From NCBI GenBank assembly GCA_036940085.1, contig JALLBK010000947.1, positions 1 through 12,874 of the forward strand: a stretch of 12,874 nucleotides of DNA. The letters are read 5' to 3'. Below are positions 6,942 to 12,874 of the stretch, one piece after another. Origin of the DNA: Discostella pseudostelligera. Its lineage: Eukaryota > Bacillariophyta > Thalassiosirophyceae > Thalassiosirales > Thalassiosiraceae. The notes beneath the pieces are model-generated. The model had not been told where the DNA came from, ran no database searches, and was given only the letters and a program-made list of their open reading frames with translations. How positions within the stretch are numbered: position 1 is the stretch's first letter; each line of letters starts with the position of its first letter. The translations under genes were made by a program, and so were the position numbers.

Positions 6942-9900
6942 TTAATCAAAGTTGTGGCGAGCAGGATATTGCTCCATTGTAGACTTTGCATGGACTTCTT
7001 CGGGAGCATGAGCGTCGACGCTGCTACCTTCGTCAACCGTATAGACAGAATAGTGACTCAAACTATCGCAATCGTTATCGTGCACAGCCGAAGCAAAATC
7101 AACGCCATGATTGTTTCTGTTGAACTTGGGCAGCTCGTCTCGCTCCCTATCAGTGACAGTACTCTCCTCCTCGTATCCGTCATAAACTGAACCCGTGCTG
7201 TCGGAGTATTCAACAGCGCAGTGCGTGTGATGATTGTTTTGCTCACTGTCGGGGTAGTCTTCAAAGAAATCCGCGTCCAGTGATTCTTCGATGTTCCATT
7301 TATCACTTTCCTCACCTAAGGTGTTGGCATTCTTTCGGAATGCAAGGAAAAGAAGATAAGTTCCTGCAATCAGAGCGATCGCCACTATCACTGCAAGCGC
7401 TGGAGCTAGTAGACGAAATCTGTTTTTGTCGGGTGATTTTGGTTGTGAGTTTTGAATATCGATTGGTTGCAACGCCTCTTCCGTTTCAGAATAGAGTCCT
7501 ACATTTGCTACTCCGATGGTATCTTGATTTGGATTTGCGTCAACTGCTTCAGATACAGGTGATACGTAATTAGGGGGTTGTTGATTCAACGCATTGACAT
7601 CCCGTAGTGAAATGTCGCCTTCGTCTGATAACAGCAGCCATACTGTATCAGTGTAGCCGAAGTTGCCTCCGTTGGCAAGAAGCGTCTCTTCAGATGGAGC
7701 GGCCGAATACATCTTCCAATGCCCTCCATTGAGTCCCATCCCTCTCAAATTCATAATTGTCCATTCAAGCTCGTGAACGCCAGCCGATCGAGATTTGCTT
7801 GGTTGGATGGGAATAAATTCGTATACGACGGTGCCTGGAGCCAAGGAACCGTATGAACCAACCGGTTTCTCCACATTTATTGTTCCATCGAGCCAAAGTA
7901 GTTGCCATCCAATGTCATTCGGATAATCTTTGAGCAATAATTCAACAGTGATAAAAGGTCCATCAAACGAAAAGTCCTCCGGCAATCCTGAATTTGGAAT
8001 AAATTCAGTAGTGCTGGCATGACTGGTACTGCTCCAATCATACGGAACATTATCCTCCTGAGATATGTCGGATGTAGTAGCTGGCGAATCCGAAGACGTT
8101 TCGAAATAGTCGCCACCGCTCTCCGTGATCGTTGTTGNTGTCGGATGTAGTAGCTGGCGAATCCGAAGACGTTTCGAAATAGTCGCCACCGCTCTCCGTG
8201 ATCGTTGTTGAGGCAGGTCTGTCGTCAAACTCCGGCGAAAGATCAGAAGTGGAGTTAGGTATATGTTGAATGGGTGATTTGGTTGGGAGGATTGTTGGTT
8301 GATTTGGAGAATCTGCCGACGGTGGCTCTACAATGTGTGTGCAATCCACTTTTGATGCATCTAAACATTCCGACGATGCAACATCGAAAAGTTTGCCAGC
8401 ATCGCACTTAATGATCGGGAGTTCAGGAACTGCGTACATACAGTAATAATATCCCATGCAATCATTCCATGGCAATAATCCTGTGTATTCATCCGGGCAA
8501 TAGACATCTTCAGACACAGTATTTGATGGCTCATCGGTAACTGATGATAAAATAATGGGAGATTCTGTGAACAACGCGATTGAAGACAATGAAGGCTCTG
8601 CAAGTGGTTGTTTTGAAGGAGTCAGTGATGGCCTCGTAGGCCGACTCTGAGAGGGAGGAGGTTTCAGAAAGGTTGGAGTCGCCGACATGTCAGATGGTGC
8701 GTCTAAGAAATTAGTAGTTGGGATAATTGTCAGCTCCATTTCATCAAATGAAGATGCACTTGGTAACAAGTCGTGAGGCGATGGTTTTGAAGATGGATGC
8801 TCTGAAGTAATTGACAGATCAGATGGCCTAACAATTGGCGCGCCAGTCGGACTGTAGGTCCCCGTGCATGATACCTCATCTGATTCAAGGCAAAGCGAAG
8901 ATGTTTCGTCGAACAAAGTGCCTTCTGGGCATCGGATGATGGGATATTTTACTTCACCCAATACACAATGATACCAGCCTGTACCAATAAAATAGAAAAG
9001 GTTCAGATGTATGGGGCAAGTGAAACAAAAGTGAGCCCGTTTGCAAGCAAGAGATCTATCGAATGCTCACCGGTACATCTGTCAACTTGCTTTGGGCCAG
9101 TGAAGTCTTCTGGACAAATTAGTGGAATAGTAGGTTGCATTGTTGTTGGATAAACCGAAGGCGGAATCGGAGCTAGCGATGTCGGACCCAGCTCTTCGCT
9201 TGACGAAGATATGCTCTGTTGCGTTTCCACTGTTGAATAACTAGCGGTTGTTGGATCAACCGTAGGAAGATTCGGTGCTGACCATGGCTCTTCGCTTGAA
9301 GATGATATGCTCTGTTGCGTTTCACCTGTTGAATAACTATCGGCAGTTGATGAATTTTCAGAGGTTTCGTTTGCAAACGTTCTACAGTCAAGAGTTGGAT
9401 CGGACAATTTGCTAACCATTGCATCTAACAATGGTGTAGAGAGGTCGGCCATGAGATCACCAGAGAGTTCCTGAGAGGGATAAGTAGACCGACCGCGTTA
9501 ACTTCAATTCACGAGAGGAAAAGAACAGGACACAAACGATCTTACCCAGATGATGAAGCCATTCAGATCATGTTCAAGGCACTGCCACAAGTAAGAAGAA
9601 CAAATATCACATGAGTCTCTACAAAACCGGGTCCTGATTGAAGAATAAGAACTGTAACTCACATATTCTGTTTTATCGCAGATTGCCTCTTCATCATCGT
9701 AGCTGACGAGCCCCCCAGACTCTGACTCTCGATATGCATACTGAGTCTTGGTCGGCTCATGTCTAACACTGGTGTATTCCGATAGTTTGTCAATGATGTT
9801 GAAATATTGAGGACTTCCATCATCCATATACCACGTATCCATGTCATTTCCTTCATGAGTTTCATTCAGTCCTTTTGCCTTTTTGAAAGATCTTCCATAA

Positions 9901-12410
9901 AAGGGTAACCCGATATTTATTTGCGATGGAGAGGCTCCACCCTTCATCCAGTTGCGCACGCATCCATCCACACTGAAGCCTTTCACATCCTCATCTCCCC
10001 ATTCCTGATCGTACAGCGGTGCATTGGCCCCGGTCACCGGATACCAAGACCCAAAAAAGTCTTCCTCAGCAGTAGCATGATATGTCAGCCTATGAGCCAA
10101 CTCAACAAAACAAAACAGGAACTGTAGAGGCCTTACCATATGTCATTAAATTGAATTCAGTCAAATACTTCGCGACAGTTTCAATGTCAATATTTGCAAT
10201 GTTGTCAGTTCCGCATGGCAATGCTGCCGTGAGTCCATAAAATTTACCAGTGCTCTCTCCAAGCTCATCCAATTTCGATCGAAGATCCCTTAACAGCAGA
10301 TTGTAACTGTTTGTATCGGCTGGTGTACCTGAGTGATCTGTGTATTAGGGTGTGAGCTATGGTACAATGACTGAAACATTTCGATGACAGAAGCAAGTTC
10401 ACTAACCTTCGTAGCCAGGATACTTCGAAGAATGGTAATTGATATTGAAATGTAAGCATACATCCCCTCATACAATCCCTTTGAACAAATAATTCATCTG
10501 TGAACTTACCTCCCAATCAATATCGATACCATCAAATCCAAACTCAGTAATTAACTCCATACAGTTATTGACAAACATCATCCGTGCCGTTTCATTCGCC
10601 GCCATGGCTGGAAATGGATCACTCAATGACCACCCGCCCAAGCTGGGATATATCTCCGCACCAGCCGCATGAACTCGATAGATCAATCCCTCTTCGTAGA
10701 AATGTGTACTGCAGGTTCTGTCCGTGGGTGTATCCCAGGAACAGTATTCGGTATCATTCTCCGGTGGATTCCAATTGTGTGGACCGAATAGTAAGTTAGG
10801 ATCGGCCCATTTATCTGTACCCCAAACGTTGCCTTCTGCATCCGTCTGGAAGAAGGCGAAGTTTCTGCCATCGTTCCAAATGAACAACAACATATCGTTA
10901 GCAACAAAAACAATATCGAGACAGCGAATAATTGTCCTTCAGCAACAAAGTACTACACATATTCCAAACTCACACTCGTGTCACCTTGGTAAAATCCATA
11001 TTCATCGGTATCGCAAGTTCATTTCTGTCGTACCATTGCCAGCTGGCAAAATACCCAATGACTGTCTTGGATAGTTTCGGTTTCCCAGTATTCACCGTCG
11101 ATGAAGTGGTTGTGGTTGTTGTATCCTGTTGCTGCCCATTCATTGTCGTCGGTGAGATTGTCATTATTGGATCCTGTTGTTGCCCATTCACTATCGTCGA
11201 TGATGTGGTTGTTGTTGTGGTTGTATCCTGTTGCCAATTTGTCATCGATGAGGTTGTAGTTGTATCCTCCTGTTGCTGTTGCGAGTTGTCTACTAGCCCG
11301 TCATTCATCATCGTTGTTGCTGTTGCTGTATCCTCCTCCTGTTGTTGTTGGGCACTGTCACCGGCCTTCTTGGTAATAGTTACTTCAGCACAATTCCAAA
11401 ATNTCCTCCTCCTGTTGTTGTTGGGCACTGTCACCGGCCTTCTTGGTAATAGTTACTTCAGCACAATTCCAAAATTGCTCCGGTTTGCCATTCCCATCTA
11501 CAGGCAAGACATCACTACAAAGTTGCAATCCCGTCGTCCCCTCCGTATTCGCCTTAGCATCAGCATCCTCGGCAGCATATGCATCATCATATTCATCATC
11601 GGAATGCCACTCTCCACTATCGGCAGTAATGGCACCATCCATACCTACACCATTCGATCCCCAATGACTTGGCCAATTGTACGTGTCATATCCTGGATGG
11701 ATGCATGCACTATTGGCAGCGACATAATACCATTGTATTAATACCAATTCACCATATACCCCAATTGGTAATTGGAGTCGATATTGAAATGTCATGGAGG
11801 AAGAAAATCCATATCCATTGGGGACTACTTTCGCCACGCTGGATGGCGCGACATAGACGCGCTCGGGATAGTTTGGGTCGGGAGTGGCACCATATAATGC
11901 ATCACTCACAAATAGTAATGGATGGGTATCAAAGCATTGTTGTGTGGGTACTTCGCCAGGAGTAGTAATGGGACAGGCTTTGAAAGTAAAGTGTCCCTTG
12001 TGATGAGCCGTTAGTATCACTTCGACATCAATAATGTCTCCTTCAGTATAGGTATTTTGTGGATTGGATTTCATGGGCGATCCCAATGCATTTAATGGGG
12101 TATCATAATTCCGTACAATGATTAATGGATCCTCTTCTTTCAGTGGGGCAATGGTAATGACACCACATCGAGCTAGTATGCCGCCGCGATTGAGGCAGTT
12201 GGGACAATCTTCCGGTTGGGGATCGTTGGATGTGATGGGATAGTAGACTCGATCTTGGAAGGCGACGAGATTGCGGGAGCGGGGGGAGGCGAGGAAGCCA
12301 TGGGAGTGGACGGGTGTGGCTGCGAGTAGTAGTTGGAAGATGGGAATGATGACGACGATGATTAGCAGCGTCACGTTCTGTTTCCGACGATGATGCTTGT
12401 GATGATGCAT
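6942..12410 (-). CDS. Membrane-anchored multidomain chitin-active enzyme: LPMO + GH18 chitinase + 2 x CBM14
   Basis: Eight exons on the minus strand: 12410-10974, 10864-10510, 10422-10407, 10337-10137, 10060-9663, 9581-9546, 9470-9071 and 8978-6942. All seven introns (69-109 nt) are GT-AG, and every junction restores a conserved motif. Collapsing two 73-nt assembly duplications gives 4734 nt, 1577 residues plus stop. Order: signal peptide 1-36; LPMO from His37 to about 322; Q/T/S linker; GH18 425-797; S/T linker with a 32-residue repeat; CBM14 909-961 and 1084-1136; beta module about 1230-1350; transmembrane helix 1422-1446; acidic cytosolic tail 1447-1577. GH18 hydrolyses chitin beta-1,4 bonds, LPMOs cleave crystalline polysaccharide oxidatively using copper, and CBM14 binds chitin. 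The protein should face outward as a type I membrane protein. The family assignments are strong; the biological role (remodelling own chitin or attacking foreign chitin) is inference. Confidence 0.92.
6945..7412 (-). other. Transmembrane helix and acidic cytosolic tail
   Basis: LLAPALAVIVAIALIAGTYL opens a 25-residue hydrophobic segment (1422-1446), followed by RKN as a stop-transfer charge. The 131-residue tail is rich in Asp, Glu, Ser and Tyr. With the N-terminal signal peptide this predicts type I topology with catalytic domains outside. Confidence 0.85.
7626..7988 (-). other. Beta-rich module before the membrane anchor
   Basis: Residues about 1230-1350 (FITVELLLKDYPNDIGWQL, then GSYG, GVHELEWTI and GGNFGYTDTVWL) resemble a module recurring in secreted diatom proteins. 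It has a D-x-YP-x-x-x-GW start and a GG-x-FG end. This is pattern recognition rather than a database match. Its function is unknown; it may be a binding or spacer domain. Confidence 0.45.
8066..8210. repeat. 72-bp identical duplication flanking a single N (assembly join)
   Basis: Bases 8066-8137 and 8139-8210 are identical, with N at 8138 between them. Dropping one copy plus the N (73 nt) restores the chitinase frame across SDSPATTSDISQEDN. The best reading is two contigs that overlap by 72 bp and were joined without merging. Confidence 0.93.
8341..9116 (-). other. Two CBM14 (peritrophin-A-like) chitin-binding domains
   Basis: Both domains have six Cys with identical spacing (12, 5, 11, 12 and 7 residues between them): Cys909 to Cys961 and Cys1084 to Cys1136. 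Aromatic residues flank the second and third Cys (GWYHC and GYYYC). The first domain is split by intron 7. A Pro/Ser/Thr-rich linker of about 120 residues separates them. Confidence 0.9.
8979..10973 (-). other. Seven introns of the chitinase gene
   Basis: On the minus strand: 10973-10865 (109 nt, GTGAGT/CAG), 10509-10423 (87, GTAAGT/AAG), 10406-10338 (69, GTTAGT/CAG), 10136-10061 (76, GTAAGG/AAG), 9662-9582 (81, GTGAGT/CAG), 9545-9471 (75, GTAAGA/CAG) and 9070-8979 (92, GTGAGC/CAG). All fall within GH18 and CBM14. The LPMO and the C-terminal half are intronless. Confidence 0.88.
9141..9338 (-). repeat. 96-bp (32-residue) repeat in Ser/Thr linker
   Basis: Residues 835-866 and 867-900 share S-Y-S-T-x-ETQQSISSSSEE and end in PTT. 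At DNA level the copies are offset by 96 bp. The repeat lengthens the linker between GH18 and the first CBM14 and is likely O-glycosylated. Confidence 0.8.
9450..11065 (-). other. GH18 chitinase catalytic domain, spread over exons 1-7
   Basis: The barrel starts at IGYFASWQWYDRNE (427-440). SLGGW is at 529-533 and the catalytic motif DGIDIDWE at 566-573, with Glu573 the proton donor and Asp569/Asp571 intact. It is followed by YPGYEDHSGTPAD (574-586). MTYDFFGSW is at 643-651, LPFYGRSF lies in exon 5, and EYCLEHDLNGFIIWELSGD closes the barrel. All key residues are present, so activity is expected. Confidence 0.93.
11084..11349 (-). repeat. Gln/Thr-rich coding repeat in LPMO-GH18 linker
   Basis: Imperfect units of NGQQQDTTTTTTSS type make up residues 331-418. 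The DNA is a degenerate GTTGTTGT/ATCCTGTTG repeat. This type of sequence is prone to slippage and assembly breakage, and one of the two N breaks lies at its edge. Confidence 0.75.
11331..11475. repeat. 72-bp identical duplication flanking a single N (assembly join)
   Basis: Bases 11331-11402 and 11404-11475 are identical, with N at 11403. Read literally, the chitinase frame hits a stop just after the N. Removing 73 nt gives QQQQEEDTATAT and puts exon 1 in phase 2, exactly what its splice junction needs. Confidence 0.93.
11445..12302 (-). other. LPMO domain with histidine brace (AA15-like)
   Basis: Signal peptidase cleavage after V-H-S (residues 34-36) would expose HGFLASPRSRN with His37 at the mature N terminus, as LPMOs require for copper. 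The second ligand probably comes from LTAHHKGHFTFKACP (133-147), with His137 the best candidate by position. CPNCLNRGGILARCG (69-83), LIQWYYVAANS (224-234) and EQFWNCAEVTI (311-321) match the general layout I know from AA15 enzymes. The AA10 and AA17 families are the alternatives. Confidence 0.75.
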
Positions 12411-12874
12411 TCTTGCGGCGCCTATAAAAATATATGGTGTGGCAGAGCGTCCGATTTAGTACATCTCATGTGTGTGCCTCCTCAAGAGCAATATTGTAGG
12501 CAACAAAAGAGATGGTAGTAGATACTCTTGTTGGGTGCTCGTAGTAGTCGTTCGACGACAGCGCCACGGCTCGACATAGGCATAGACATAACCTACGACA
12601 TACGATAAACAATACAGAGGCGTCGGCGGCATGTGCAGTGCCCGCCAGGCTGCCAGTGCCGTCGTCATCTTCTTCATCAAACAATCACCACCGCCGCCGC
12701 CATTCAATCACCTGCATGCACCTTCGTCACCACCACCAAGCCGGCTGGACAAGGCATGCCTGAATGTCGCGCCAAATCCTTCGCGGGCTGTTCTACACGA
12801 GCGTCTGCAAAGTGTGCTTTGTATTGGTTCCTATGTGATGATCGCCAAGATTTGTCAATTCAGCAGCCCACTCT
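12411..12874. promoter_or_regulatory. Upstream region of the chitinase gene
   Basis: These 464 bp precede the chitinase start on the minus strand. TATAAAAATATAT (12423-12435) lies too close to the ATG to act as its TATA box, but could mark a start on the plus strand. A minus-strand CCAAT (12823-12827) and TTTGGCGC (12769-12776, a full E2F consensus match) are about 415 and 360 bp upstream of the ATG. No convincing gene is visible; overlapping short frames are low-complexity. Confidence 0.35.

Noticed and set aside
10932..11741. Long plus-strand open frame (269 codons) opposite chitinase exon 1
   Set aside because: It runs antisense through the Q/T-linker repeat and one N join. Its protein is Val/Cys/Ser low-complexity, while the minus strand encodes recognisable domains.
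12423..12435. TATAAAAATATAT as TATA box of the chitinase gene
   Set aside because: It is only 12-25 bp from the start codon, so transcription would begin after the ATG.
12456..12707. Minus-strand frames upstream of the chitinase gene
   Set aside because: Two frames overlap each other with low-complexity content; neither shows a domain, and neither joins the chitinase signal-peptide exon by an obvious splice.

Overview
The window reads as nuclear DNA of a chitin-metabolising stramenopile, most likely a centric diatom of the Thalassiosira / Skeletonema / Cyclotella type. The reasons are compact gene spacing, short GT-AG introns (69-174 nt), a signal peptide followed by a Phe-rich plastid-type sorting motif in one protein, and a secreted multidomain chitin-active enzyme. 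This assignment is inferred from gene content, not from a marker gene.

Layout. Bases 3-1079 (+) hold the 3' part of an unrecognised Gly-repeat protein. Bases 1369-2169 (-) encode a mitochondrial carrier-family protein. Bases 2570-3829 (+) encode a two-exon atypical SDR / NAD(P)-binding protein that may go to the plastid. Bases 4166-5203 (+) encode an unrecognised coiled-coil protein whose frame stays open for another 270 nt beyond a single TAG. Bases 5956-6885 (+) encode a PaaI/THEM-like hotdog thioesterase. Bases 12410-6942 (-) are one eight-exon gene, 56 bp tail-to-tail from the thioesterase.

The centrepiece is the 12410-6942 gene. After joining exons and removing two assembly duplications it gives a frame-consistent 1577-residue protein. 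In order it has a signal peptide, an LPMO domain with a mature N-terminal His (AA15-like), a Q/T/S linker, a GH18 chitinase with an intact DGIDIDWE motif, a repeated S/T linker, two CBM14 chitin-binding domains, a beta module, one transmembrane helix and a 131-residue acidic cytosolic tail. An oxidative and a hydrolytic chitin-attacking module appear to sit on one membrane anchor. A 16-nt micro-exon lies directly after the catalytic Glu.

Two single-N positions (8138 and 11403) are each flanked by exactly 72 bp of identical sequence. These are best read as unmerged contig overlaps, and they break the chitinase frame twice. Removing 73 nt at each restores one continuous frame and correct splice phase.

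The second theme is regulatory. Arrays of five TTTCCCGCC (E2F-like) sites with a 20-21 bp period lie about 110-210 bp upstream of both the 4166 and the 5956 start codons, each next to a CACGTG. Two weaker single sites lie at a similar distance from the 2570 gene. These may be coordinated, perhaps cell-cycle-linked, promoters.
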